Source of the DNA: Chrysaora quinquecirrha
Lineage: Eukaryota; Cnidaria; Scyphozoa; Semaeostomeae; Pelagiidae
Reading direction: 5' to 3'
DNA: 64,000 nt
Assembly (NCBI GenBank): GCA_014526335.1
Contig: JACTAT010000012.1
Location: 834,040-898,039, forward strand
Shown here: one piece after another, positions 33,227-44,840 of the stretch
Position numbering within the stretch: the first letter of the stretch is position 1
Layout: each line of letters begins with the position of its first letter
Made by a program: the position numbers and the translations under genes
The notes under the pieces: generated by a model
Databases searched by the model: none
Seen by the model: the letters and a program-made list of their open reading frames with translations, nothing else
What the model was told of the DNA's origin: nothing

Positions 33227-34440
33227 ATGGCAGAGTCGATAAGCAAAGAAGTAGAAGCATTGCGTACCCTTGAACAAGAAAAAAGACGGACAAACCTACG
33301 AGAATCTAGTTGGACTTTGTTCGAAAATGTATGGATGGGATGCTGTAGTCACAAATGCCACCATCGAAGCTGCAAAGTCCGAAGGCGTGGTGATGGAAAA
33401 GTTTCACAACGGCAAGATAGGACTTCGTATCACAGAACAGATTCTCGACCAAGATTCTACAAGAGACACTGACACCAACATGGATAGTTTTATTGCTTTT
33501 AAACGATTTGTTTGCGACGAACTGGAAATTATAAAAGCGAAACATGGCAAGGAAGATGTTGATTTTACGGATAACTGTTTCAAGGATCATCCATTCTGTC
33601 GCATAACTTTTCGTAATTTGCAGGCAAGGATTGAATCGCTAGAAAAACAACTCCAGGAGAAACAGAGCATAATAGAGATAGCTCTGGGTCAGATTTCAAG
33701 CGAATCCCAGAGACAAAAAAGCGAACAAACTTTAAAAGCAAGATTAAAGGAAGAGCTGGTTAATAAAGCAAATGAAAGCTGCAAGGAAAACAACGATTGC
33801 GTCTTACAAATTGAAAACGCAAAGAACAGCACACAGAACCCAATTGTCATTGAAGATATTTATGACAATGAAATTGGACATTCAAGACAAAGAGATAAAA
33901 TCACTGATGCAAGCAAACAAGCAATAACGAGCAATGAAGACAAAGACAAAGAATATTTAAGACAAAGAGATAAAATCACTGATGCAAGCAAACAAACAAT
34001 AAGGAAAAGCAATGAAGCGAAAGCGAAGAAACAGCACAAAAAACGCAAAGGGAGTACAGAGACAAACACAGGGGAAAAAACGAAGAAAACAGGAAAGAAG
34101 CTAAAAGTGCTTAATAGTTGGAGGTTCCAATCTAAGAAACGTCAACGGGGAAAAGCTCTCGAATCAATTTAGAGAGATGGAGGTTTGGTTCAAACTGGGT
34201 ATGAAAGTAGAAGAAACGAGTAAAAGAGTAAAAAGAAGATGACGACTTCGATTTGATTATTGCACAACCTTAAAGAGAAGACACCAGAGGACTTGATTGA
34301 AACAATCGTACAAAACTTGTTGGACTTCATGGTGTGTAAACGCGAGAATTTAATACATGCAGCTAACTCATACAAACAAGAAACACGGTATCATGTTGGA
34401 GCCAAAGCACGCTTAACCCAAGAACTTTCTGCTACGACAA
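33227..34440 (+). pseudogene. Coiled-coil/SGNH-type ORF, frameshifted, catalytic blocks lost
   Basis: ATG 33227 opens 'MAESISKEVEALRTLEQE'. A frameshift in an A-run near 33280 moves to the frame ending at 34172 ('DGQTYENLVGLCSKMYGW', 'FRNLQARIESLEKQLQEK'). That frame has a coiled coil, a Lys-rich linker and a 75-bp in-frame repeat (33885 and 33960, 'RQRDKITDASKQ'). A 1-bp shift near 34115 gives 'LIVGGSNLRNVNGEKLS', the place of the SGNH G-D-S block, here G-G-S. Then 'DDFDLIIA' runs into 'NLKEKTPEDLIETI' with the expected H-V-G-T-N deleted. ORFs of this design accompany LINE-like elements in cnidarians. Not functional. Confidence 0.55.
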
Positions 34441-34462
34441 TCGCTTTAGCTGATGCTTTAGC

Positions 34463-34975
34463 ATGATCGAATTTTTTCAGGACAATCGTACTCTAAATAT
34501 ATCAGAAATTAGGAAAATGGTGCTAAGCACTAAGAAAACACAAAATAAAACAGACAAAATAAAACATAAACTTCAGAAGAATGATTTATTGAAGCACAGC
34601 AAATCTGAGCTGCAAAACATGTGTGTAGAGAAGAAATTACCAACTGAGGGCAATAAGGTTGATTTGGCTTTGCAATTGGCAAACTCACGAAAAATTGACT
34701 TGCAAACAGATCAAACTACGCTCTTTGATGGCAACATTAAGAACATACCAGCCGCAATTGATGCTTTGAATCAAGGATGGCGCTATCAGGGGGGGGGGGC
34801 ACGGGGGACAGGAGCCCCTTAGAATTTCAGCTGAGGTGGACAAATGAAGAGATAGGTAAAACTGGATGGCAGCGAGGCTGGTTCACACCAACCATTCAAG
34901 ATATCAACAGAGACAATGATTGAACAAAAGTAATGTATACAGGCGAACCAGGCGTGATTTATAAAATCAATGTAA
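34463..34975 (+). pseudogene. SAP-motif plus Tudor-like ORF fragment
   Basis: The frame 34463-34822 reads 'NDLLKHSKSELQNMCVEKK', 'LPTEGNKVDLALQLAN' (a SAP motif) and 'IKNIPAAIDALNQ'. It ends in an 11-G run (34789-34799). After the G-run, in another phase, it reads 'QLRWTNEEIGKTGWQRGWF' and 'VMYTGEPGVIYKINV', resembling a small beta-barrel (Tudor/chromo-like) module. SAP plus this W-T-x-E-E-x-G..GW module recurs in cnidarian repeat-encoded proteins as I know them. Stops at 34820 and near 34922 disable it. Confidence 0.45.
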
Positions 34976-35330
34976 GATCGCATTAGCAAATGCCTGAAAA
35001 TACATTCCTTATCATGTATATATTATGTTTAGGATAAAATACGAACATTCGAAATACAACTAAAAACAGAATTCTTGTGCAGTTCTGCATGAAAGAGAAC
35101 CTTCCAATGTTTATTTTACAATCCGAACATTCTTCAACCCACGTGGACAATTAACAACAAAGTTTTGGTGCAGTCTTGGAAGGTTCTCCTTTCACGGACA
35201 GGCAGGTGTAAGGAGTTAGATATTGAGGAATGGACTTATTAAGCAGCTAAAAAAACTGTTAATCATTGGTATCAATATCTGTAGGATTCTAGCCGATAAT
35301 TAAAGACTTTTTCTGGCTTTGTAGGTTTTT

Positions 35331-35585
35331 GTGCTTTCCGAATTCGACAGACGTTGTGGAATATATAACAGTATCACGAAAGTTGCTGCTGAATTCCATG
35401 GTACCTTCTTCGTTGATTTGAAACGAAATTTCAAGAGCAATAATTTGCCACTGTGGTCTTACCGGAACAGTATACACATAAGCGCAAGTCACGGTATCCC
35501 AATTGTCGTGCAGATGTTGAAAAAGGTGATATCCAGTTGTCCGCGAGAGACCCGCATGCGTCCTAGCTCCTTATGTCCAGTGTGA
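35331..35585 (+). pseudogene. SGNH-hydrolase C-terminal fragment
   Basis: The frame reads 'FDRRCGIYNSITKVAAEFHG', 'TFFVDLKRNFKSN', 'LPLWSYRNSIHISASHGIP' and 'VVQMLKKVI'. The sequence around I-H-I-S..G-I-P corresponds to the D-x-x-H-x-S-x-x-G block that supplies the catalytic His in SGNH hydrolases. It may be the far end of the same ORF whose front lies at 33227-34250, now separated by the SAP-containing fragment. Confidence 0.45.
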
Positions 35586-35589
35586 ATAT

Positions 35590-36137
35590 GGAATGAGCTA
35601 CGTCACAATGTAGAATAAGGTAAATGGTAAGTGGTTATACACAGTCTCGTTCCTTAACTTGAATCTCTATATGTAGGTGGCTTTTCGGCCAGAACTTCGC
35701 CTTATTAACAATGTGTAATAGATCTTTGCATACAAATTCCTTGAGCGAGACACAAAGGCACACTTCCAAGAAAATTGCAAATATATTGTACGTTGATACA
35801 TGATTCTTCAACATTCACGTTTAAAAATCCACAATTTGTAGTATAAAATATTGCATTTTATGAAACACAGTCTCCTTTCGCAACTTTGACACAACCAAAA
35901 TCTAATACAGGTAATACAAGTACTTTTCGTGAAATAGATGGCATCCATAGAGATGTTGGATATTGGAACAGATGGACAAGGGTGATCAATACGTAAGTGT
36001 AAAATTCGAGAAAATTTGTTCCTGCTATCACTAACTCGTTCTTGACGCGATGTAATAATTTTGACACAAACTGATAACGATATAGCAAAAGGCTATCGAT
36101 AAAAACCCTGTAAATTTATTACAAGAAGAACTGTATC
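35590..36137. other. Non-coding, nothing recognised
   Basis: AT-rich; only short frames on either strand. Confidence 0.4.
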
Positions 36138-36279
36138 ATGGCTGAAATCAGGACTCTTAAGGTTATGCCACTATGTTTTTCTCTAATCTCTGTCCCTTGT
36201 AGCTGTGAAATGCTAGACCTTTTTCGTATGATACACAATGACGGTAAGAGTAAAAGTGACAAGTCTCATAAAAAGAGAC

Positions 36280-37450
36280 AAATTAAAAAGAAGACAGTTT
36301 CCAAGTTTTTTTGGAAAAAAACATGCAACATAAATATGACGAGAACTGTAAAGACGTGTGGTACAAAGGTGTAGTTGTTTCATGCTTGGACAGTGACGAA
36401 TACGATAAAGATTGTGTGCTTGAAGTTCAGAATGATAGTAGTGAAGAAAAATATGAAGTAAAATTGGTTTAGGAGTGGAAGAAAGAGTGGATTGAGAGAC
36501 AGTGATAGACTAAGGAAAGAGAGCAAAACAGAGATATGTTAGCAGAAGGTGATTGTGTAAAGTGTAGAAAAATAGCAATGGTAAACAAAAAATAGTGTTG
36601 TAACCAGAGCTGATGGTTCAAAATTCGTTCACAAGGTAAGAAAGCATTGATGGAAATATCATGGAAAACTGAAATTGTTCACGGGATGTGTGTACAAAGC
36701 TCTAGGAGAGAATAAAAAGGCAGATGATTGTGAATTTGAAGTTAAATATCGTCTGGCGTCCTAACAGAGTCAGTGCTCTTGATATGACGAGGAAAAGAAA
36801 TCACATTATGGAAGTAGATAATTATAAATAAAAAGAATGAGAGAGCGAATCTAAAGAGGGACACTAAGCAACGAATTGTGGTTCAGCACAAAGTAAATTT
36901 AAATTTAAGAAAAGTAGAGTTTGCACAACACGATGTCAGACAGATGCAATGTAGGTCCCCGAAGGTCAACTATTTGTTTCAATCAAGTTTAGAAATAGTG
37001 TGAGAGATTTTGAACACCAAAAATTGCTCCATTCTTGGTACAATGGTGAAACTGGTAATGCTCAGCAATACACAGGGTAAATAAGTAAAATAAGAAAAAT
37101 CACAAACGGATAACTGTGGAATATGAAGGGGATAAGCAGGACGATGATTGATAATATGTCAACCCAATCGATAGATTTACTTCACAGACATGTAGGGAAA
37201 GAAAGTGGACAAGAATTGTTTGTAATTATCCACTCTAAGTACCGTAGAACTGTAGAATCTACCATTACTTGCACTTCTTGGTTAACACGCCTACTGTTCT
37301 GGTAGATGAGATTCCGCTTCTCAGAATCTATCGCCACAAGGCGTTTGAACAAACACCCATACTTTCTGAACATCTTGATATGCGAATATGCGCAAAGAGA
37401 TATCTCCTATCGTCTAGTTGAAGCAGCAAGCCTGAATGCAAGGCGCCAAT
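36280..37450 (+). pseudogene. R1 family, copy D (internally deleted)
   Basis: The order is 'DVWYKGVVVSCLDSDEYD' (36360), 'VQNDSSEEKYEVKLV', then 'GCVYKALGENKKADD'-type sequence (36690-36770), a Lys-rich block (36860-36950), 'HSWYNGETGN' (37030) and 'GKESGQELF' (37190-37225). It then jumps at about 37255 to the 'TVLVDE', 'ESIATRRLNKHPYFLN' block, losing the intron acceptor and the Cys-rich exon. Unlike copies A and C it reads on as 'RLVEAASLNARRQFSGHF' to a stop at 37570, so it shows what follows that block. It also supplies the front of the unit missing from copies A-C. Frame breaks throughout. Confidence 0.6.
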
Positions 37451-37610
37451 TTTCTGGTCATTTCGTGGGAACATTTTTCGATCCAGATGCATTCACTAAT
37501 GACCATTCTACAGTAAATAAACCATCCACTTTCGCCAAAATACAAGCCCAAGATTCCACAAAAGTAAACTAATTCACAAAAATAAACTAAACATTTGTTA
37601 CTCTACATCA

Positions 37611-37660
37611 GATTATTTCTAAATTTTAGAAGATGGGTTTTATCCTTATCAGATCTCTAT
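37611..37660 (-). repeat. Dispersed repeat, inverted partner of 22698-22740
   Basis: The reverse complement of this stretch gives the same 'ctgataaggataaaaccc' core as 22698. Confidence 0.75.
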
Positions 37661-38896
37661 TACTAAGATGCTTATTATGCAAATGAGATGCCCCATTGTT
37701 ATGGCCCTTTGTTCGATTGAACAAGAAAGGCTTTTTCCCTGGGCCACCTAGAGATGCGCTTTTTTCTTTAATCGATCCCGTTTGTGGCCGGACACTGTTT
37801 AAAGATTTTGCTAAGCGTTTTGAAACCTATAAGTTGGTTAAAATTTCGATTTTCTCTCGGCTCAAAAAAGTTTTGATTTTGATGGCGGCCATCTATTGTG
37901 TTCCTTCACTGCACGCACAGTGATTCTTTTGCGTGCAACTCTCAGGGCTTATTCAATGAAACACGCTTTCCAGACAATGGATACCTTTCCCCAACGGTAT
38001 ATTTATTGGCAGCGTGCGATTGTGTCTCATCTCTCAACTTCACGCTCAAATACAATACTACATTACTGTTGTGAACAAAAAAGGCTTTTCCGACTCCATC
38101 GATTTAAAAGCTTTTTATGTCAACAAAAGTCCCAAGCCGAAAGTAAAATTTTAAGAGTTAAGAATGAAATTTCAAAGAACATGAGAGTTTCTGGTGATTT
38201 TTCAAGGATTTTCTGCCACTTAATAGATGATTCCAGGTGAATTGGATATTGCTGGGTGGATTTGGGTGCTTCTCATCAAGTTGTGGTTCGTTTTTAGTGC
38301 TTTTGGCTGGTTTTGGGCAATTTTGGGTTGTTTCGCGTTTTTGGTAAGTGTGTTTTTACGTTTAAGGGGTCAATGGACGTCAAAAGACACTAGGAGACTG
38401 TAGGCCTAATTCATTTTGGAATTTACTCATTCTTTCCGTTTTCAAGAAGAGTCCTTGCTTTGATTATTTCCATAAGTCGCCAGGCTAAACTTTGTGTTTT
38501 ACTGTTTCAATGCATATGAAACACTACTGAGAGGCCATACATTTTTCGGATTTCAAGTTGAATGTTCCTTTGAAAATTCAGAGCACAAACAAACGAAATG
38601 AAAATCGTTCCGATATAGTGAGATATTTATTGTTCATAGAGGAAATTTAAAATTAAAGTCTGCGATGAGATAGGGATAGCATTTTTGAATTTACGAAGCA
38701 GTAACACTACTAATTTTGCGTCTTAAGTTGACACGAAAGCGTTTGCAATATTCTCAGTAGATCTGGAAATTTGGTGGCAAAAAATATTCATTAAGCATTT
38801 ACCATCGAACTGTTTGACTTTTATTAGAATTCATGTGGATGGAACACAGTCAGAGATACCCTTAACCTCCGTGACTCACTGGCTGATCTTCAGCTT
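37661..38896. other. No supported gene
   Basis: Frames at 37696-37923 and 37896-38240 are open but show no recognisable domain; the rest is low-complexity T/G-rich DNA. Confidence 0.35.
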
Positions 38897-38899
38897 TCA

Positions 38900-38998
38900 T
38901 ATTATAATGATGATGATTATTTTGATGGCATGAAGATAATGATGATTGCGATGAAGATGATGATGATTATTGTTAGTATTATGATTTTGATGGCATGG

Positions 38999-39073
<75 letters not shown>

Positions 39074-39232
39074 GGATGATGATATGATAATGATTATGAT
39101 TATGATTATGATGATGGTTATGATGATGGGGATGAGGATGATTCTAATAGTGATCATAATGTTATAGTTTATGATGGCAATAATGATAAATTTGAAGGTG
39201 ATGATAACTATGATGATGATGTTGATGATAAT
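38900..39232. repeat. ATG microsatellite
   Basis: A pure (atg)n run covers about 38998-39073, with imperfect gat/atg repeats on both sides. The Ser- or Ile-rich frames across it are artefacts of the repeat. Confidence 0.95.
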
Positions 39233-39569
39233 GTTCTTTTTTTGTCCACAGTTTAATACCCTTTTATCAATTCACTTATCTGTTTAGCATTAGACTAGCT
39301 TTTTAACTTGACGCCCGCGATGCGGGCGATATTAGATGAATTTCTACCTTCCATACTAAAGAAAGAAGAAAGCAAAAGACTTGGCAGCTGCACAATTTGC
39401 CGCTCTTGGAATTCTACATCTTAAACTGAAAAGGAATGGCACTATGACATTCTTCATAATATTTCGAGTGTTGCGTTCATTGCTTTGCGTCATTCGCAGG
39501 CCCCAGTAGGTAAACATGTCTGTTGCAATAATGGTTAATTTCTAACCAAAAAGCTTTAGCGCGGAAAAT

Positions 39570-39932
39570 AAAAAGAGATTATATGTGCTTCGTACAGTTT
39601 CTGATGAGAAATGGGCATCATTTTTGTCCCAGGGGCGGGAGAGAACTTGAGAGCAATTCTGTTGGAAGCTATGTCGAAGAAAATTTTACCACATGACCCA
39701 CGAGACGATGGAAGATTTATTGGTCATCAAGGGGAATGATAAAGCGTGGACAAAGGAAGAGCGGTCAGCTATTATTGATCGTGCAGTTGAGCTGTACCTT
39801 CAAAAACATAGGAAACGTCCAACAAGAATACAACAGAAAGAGGAGCAGGCAAGCAAAAGGAGCTGCTTAGAAGAAGAAGAGGAAGTCGAAGTAGATGAAG
39901 ATGGGGAAGTCAAAGTGAAAATGAATCATTAG
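39570..39932 (+). pseudogene. Probable hAT-type transposase C-terminal tail
   Basis: The frame 39693-39932 reads 'MTHETMEDLLVIKGND', 'WTKEERSAIIDRAVELYL', a basic run 'RKRPTRIQ' and an acidic tail. T-x-E-x-M-E-D-L-L-x-I-K followed by an I-D-R-A-V-E-x-Y/F-L helix is the way some hAT dimerisation domains end. The preceding 39570-39690 has only weak matches. No catalytic core is present. Confidence 0.4.
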
Positions 39933-39959
39933 ATTCAGATGATGAGGATGAGATATCCT

Positions 39960-41552
39960 TCAATGAAGACTGAACGTTCTTTAATTGTCATGTAAGAGTT
40001 TCCTGTATGATTTCTTTTTTTTCCGAATTTCATAATTGGTTTCAATTAGTTTTAATGTGTTCTTCTTGTTAAAACATTGTTTTCTTTCGTGTAGTACTGT
40101 ATCATACCCTTTAATAGCCACTTAAAGGAGATAAAAAAAACCGCCCGCCTGAATCTTCCTGGCAAACCTGGCTAAAGAACTCTGCATGTTAACCCAATCC
40201 GTAGTATAACAAACAAGTAATTGATTGATTCACTATCATCTGGAGACCGTGCCTCCATATCAAAATTAAATGTGGTAAGATTGCTGTGGAAGACTTGAAG
40301 CATAAAGAGAAACTTATCAGTTTGGTAGATTCCAAGAGTATGCTTCACCTGTGAACAACGTAGAAATTAGAAACACTCATGCCCGATTTTCAAGTCTTCA
40401 AAAAGATAAAAATTTACAAAAGCAATTACCTCAGCCAAAGACGATATTCAAGTTGAGTAAACGACAGCTTTAAGTAAATTACAGCTTTAAGCTTAATATA
40501 CTAATATTTTATTTTTCATCAAATCCTACTATCAGCATGAATAGGACACGGTTTTGCAACTTGAGAAAGAATCTTTGAAATCTATTATGAATTCCTGGAT
40601 AAAGTACAAGTAATCTAGCTATCTTAGCTATCTTAGTATCTAATATGTGTATATCAGCTACCAGGCCGCACCATCCTAACATGTATTATTGCTTGTTATT
40701 CATCAGAGACTAGGTAAATTATTTGTTTTCATTTCATCGTGCAATGATGCATTAGAAACTAACTACTTATGCTATTAGAAAGAACCAAGAACAAAAGCAG
40801 GAAAAAGGGATCTAAAACGAATGCAAACAAATGAGGATTGGCAGGAAAAACATTGATAAGTTCTAGTATCATTGTCCATTGAAGCTTCACTTATAATGCA
40901 GCGTGTTTGTGTTTACATGCATCAAATGATATGAAGAAAACAAGCTATGTCGAAACGGAAAAACAAGAAAAATGAAAAATTCAAAATAATTGAGGTATAC
41001 AAAAAAAGTTTTTTAAAAGCCAGCAGAAAACCAGAAATACAGGCTGCTGAATTGACAAGTGAATGTGAAAGAAAGCAACCTCTGCAGTCTTAAGGGCAAG
41101 ATTTGGTGTATGGAACAAATAGAATTAGATAGGAATTGTCTTCTTTTAACCAATGACCAGAGTACTACCAAACTTGGCCATTTCCATCGAACACAAAACA
41201 ACATATAAAGGAAAACATAGAAAAACATTACCCTTCATAGTTTTAAGGATAGAATATAAAAAAACCTAGCTATTATTTCCTATTTTTCGTTTATCTTTAC
41301 TAACCCATGCATAAATATCGTTTAGATGACTATAAAAGAGGAAGAAAACCCTTAGAATGTGATGATAAAATGAGCATTTTGTTTTTTGCCAGAGCATAGA
41401 ACAAATGTGTTTAATGCAGCTAAGAGATCACACTTGTAAAAGTGACCTCTGTCCGGGTCATTTTACGGAAAGTAAGGATGCATGAAATTGAACAGCGTGA
41501 CAAAGCAGTACTGGGCGTCTCCAACAGTGTTTCGGTATTTTGCTGTTGCAAT
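39960..41552. other. Non-coding, nothing recognised
   Basis: AT-rich sequence with only short frames, such as a 71-codon minus-strand frame at 41013-41228 without motifs. Confidence 0.4.
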
Positions 41553-41860
41553 TTAAAATTGTTTCAATGCTGTATATTCAATTGGCAGTTTTGAAGCCCA
41601 AGGTGGGGGCACTATATATAATATGGGAACTGGGGATGTGCCACCAAGAATGCTGGTCTTCACAATTTTGGTATAAGGAACAGTTTTTGCAATTTTGATA
41701 CCAAAATCGGCCTCAATTTTCAAAATTTTGTATATTTTCGCATATTTGTGCAATAGTTTCAAAACATTGGCATAAGGCCAGGTATACATTTCTTGAAAAT
41801 TGGTATAAGGTTGGGTACACACTTTCCAAACATCAGCATAAGGTTGGGTATGTTTTTATG
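41553..41860 (-). repeat. Degenerate short tandem repeat with minus-strand frame
   Basis: Units of about 35 bp containing 'ggcataaggccaggtata', 'ggtataaggttgggtac' and 'gcataaggttgggtatg' follow one another at about 41770, 41803 and 41835. On the minus strand this reads as repeated T-Q-P-Y-(A/T) segments. They lead into 'LHKYAKIYKILKIEADF' and 'LGGTSPVPILYIVPPP' (89 codons, 41553-41822). I do not recognise the product. Confidence 0.4.
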
Positions 41861-44412
41861 CTTGGACAGCACATCCCTAACAACAATTAATGAAGTGCCC
41901 CCCCCCCCCTAGGATTAGAAGCTAGCTATTAAATTTTTTCAGCTGTAAAACAATACAAAACGAAAGTCATTCTGCAAGATTGAATTAAAATTAATTTCTT
42001 ACTCTTTCTTTTCATGCTTACAATTTGCCACCACTTCTCTCTGTCTTTTCCACCACATTACCAGGTGATAGGTCTTATCATTATCAATTTCACCCAACAA
42101 ATCTCCCAAAATTAAAATTCCATGATGCATCAGCCAATACTGCATCTCCAACTCTTCTCTCTTTCTGCACCAGTTCTTACCTCTATTTCTTCCTCCATCC
42201 ATTAACTTTCCCATCAATGTCAAAAAATTCACTGGTTGAGTTTCAATTATTTCAGTGATATTTAGTGTCAATAGTTCAATAAATTTAAATGACAGCAGTT
42301 TGTCAGGATCTTGAAGTTAACTTCAGTGTTTTCATTGAAAAACTGAACACCTTGCGTTGATTTGCTCAAATTGATTAGTCTCTCACTGGCATTTAAGATT
42401 CATTTTTCTCAATAAACAAACTTCCTTTAATAGATCCTGTTTCCATTACTCTTACTTATCTTTCAATTTCATCCCAACACTACATCAGGTGTGAAAAAAT
42501 AGCATCATAACCCCAAGAAATACTGTTCTTTTACATAGTTTCTGTCATATCCAACATTGTGTCCAATGACTAAACCTTTAATAAGAGCTGTCAAAACAAT
42601 GCTTTCCACTTTCAAGTGGGATGAGTTCATTTAGAGAAAGCCTTGAAGCTTAATTATAAGAACTAAATTTGTCAACAAGTGATTTGCTGAGCCAACAATA
42701 CCTAAATGAAAGAAGATAGAGAAATAAATATCAGAGAAATATCAACATTCTCACAAAGATGAGTTAAAGTATCATCTCCATTTGCTAGCCTATTAAGCAC
42801 ACTAATTTAATATGGTTAGAATCATAGATTTGACTTCCTTGCCCTTTTGATTTTTTTTGGAGATTTACTAAAACAATCGAGCCCAGTCTGCACAGCATGG
42901 CAGAACTTGACGAGATGCAAGGAAAAACTTCCTGCATGCATGGGGTGCAGTGTGCAAGATCTTGGCAAAAAGTGTTACGATCTGCAGACTGGTAAGCACC
43001 TGGAGTTTCTAAGGATCTAAAGATCTAAACTGATAATTGACTTCACATCTATAAACCTTGTAACTGTTGTGTCTTAAAGCTTCTTTTACTAAAAACCTGC
43101 ATGGAAAACATGTGACAAGAGATGGAAATAAACACAATAAATTCTAACTGAGCTTCCTTGGGGCAGCAGCTACAGTCATAGGCAGCTCATTTTCATTCAT
43201 AGAGCCCAAAGGTTTCATCAAATATGGTGCAAAGCTAGTTGGTGCAAATTAATGTATTTTATTGAAATCTTGACGTTATGAAGCATTAGAAAGTCATACA
43301 AACCATAACGCGAATGTTTTCAGCATTTTTCTGATGCCGTCCAGTAGTGAAGCCTTATATTTTGCGAAACTCAAGACAACGCACCCTCGAAAAAATTTTT
43401 ATTTCTCATCAGATTTTCATGAAAATTGAGAATTACCTTTCTCTCATCAAGATCTAGACGTTATAAGTGTTTTCAGATTTCAATTTCCATTTTTCAAAAT
43501 TTTCCCCATACTGAAGCCTTAGTGTGCCTTTCCAACGACGTACCCTCGAAAAAATCTACGGTTTTGCCTATAATTCCAATTTGAGGTTTTATTTGTATGT
43601 TATCTTCTATGGACTTCTCAAAACGACACAACGTTTTCATGAAAGTTACATCGAATGTGCAGATGAACATTCACTGAACGTTCATGTGCAGATAACGGAC
43701 GACACTCAGTCAGGTGGGAGTGGGACACAAGTCAAAAATGTCTTCCTTTCTCTGCAAAAGTCCTTGATACATTCTCTCGATATTACAAGGGGATATAATG
43801 ATTTCAAACCTTCATTGTTTTGTAGCCTTTTAATTTTTTTAGCTTGAGCGATGATGTTAGAAATTCAAAAGATAGAAATTAGCTGCTGCATTATGAGCTT
43901 GCGTGGTGTGATGAATTTTTTATTAGGCCATGTGGTCTCAGGCCGACGGAAGCTGAAAATACACGTTCTCAGATCGTCAATTTTGCTGTACACAGTACAC
44001 AGTACTATATATTAAATGTAATAAGGCATTAATATAAGAGAAAACTAGTTGCCCTTACATTTTCAATAACGAATATTTGCTTCATAGATCAATATTCTCT
44101 CCTTCTTCGAAATCTTCAGGGTCGACCGACATCTTGACACAGCACAGGCCACTGCACTTCGTTCTTGTTCTTCTTTCTTCCGCTGGTCAACTGTCAAATG
44201 TGTTTTGTTTTGTAAGCACGTGAGACTTTGAATTTAATGAAAACAATTATTTTTTTTTTCTTATGGCGGGAAACTTGATGGGGCAAGCTGCAGAAATTCA
44301 TTCAAAAAGCTTTTTCGTTTTCGACACTTATTGTAACCGCTTTGCGCAACTTCACGATTTTCTTAGTAATTCAGTTCATATCTTTGTCTGTGATTGGTTC
44401 AACCATGTTGCC
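41861..44412. other. Mostly non-coding; one possible Cys-rich exon near 42870-42990
   Basis: A 12-C run lies at 41898-41909. Around 42885-42990 the plus strand reads 'SPVCTAWQNLTRCKEKLPAC' and 'MGCSVQDLGKKCYDL', followed by a donor-like gtaagc near 42990, so a small Cys-rich exon is possible. A 90-codon minus frame at 41999-42271 ('YWLMHHGILILGDLLGEI') is unassigned. Two diverged repeats of a 'gaagcctta...accctcgaaaaaat' block lie near 43350 and 43515. Nothing else is supported. Confidence 0.3.
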
Positions 44413-44711
44413 TGTTGTGTAGTTTTAGGGAGTAAGACAGATCAGAGTAGAGAAAGACTCGTCTTTGTTTTCATAGCATAACATAACACAACAAATCCAA
44501 AAGCACTACTGAATAATCGTGACAAAAGCTTTACTAAAAACCTTGAAATTCAATACAAGCTATGATCTTTGACATTTGGCATAATCTTCCAAACACGATA
44601 CACGAATCATTGCAAAGCTAAAGCTATTTTTAAATCAAGCAATACATTTTATCCAGATTACATAATATTAACATGTGATATTCAATACGAGGCTTCAGAG
44701 TTCTCAACACA
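44413..44711 (-). repeat. 3' LTR of the BEL/Pao element (299 bp)
   Basis: On the plus strand it runs TGTTGTGT... to ...AACACA, i.e. TG...CA ends with short inverted termini. The inner (right) end abuts the polypurine tract. Bases 44413-44519 are repeated at 50622-50728. Confidence 0.9.
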
Positions 44712-44723
44712 CTCCCCCGGTTT
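44712..44723 (-). promoter_or_regulatory. Polypurine tract
   Basis: The minus strand reads accgggggag immediately before the TGTGTTGAG start of the 3' LTR, the usual site for plus-strand DNA priming. Confidence 0.8.
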
Positions 44724-44840
44724 GATTCACGGAAGTGATCAAAACTAAATACTTATACATTGATCATGCTTAAAAATATATAAAAAATAACAAAATGATT
44801 ACACAGTGAAAAAGGTTGATTGAATACAATTGCGAGTTTT

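Noticed and set aside
38897..39157. Poly-Ser/Ile minus-strand frame
   Set aside because: Product of the ATG microsatellite.
41999..42271. 90-codon minus-strand frame (YWLMHHGILILGDLLGEI)
   Set aside because: Protein-like in places, but no family, start context or splice partner; kept only as a remark.
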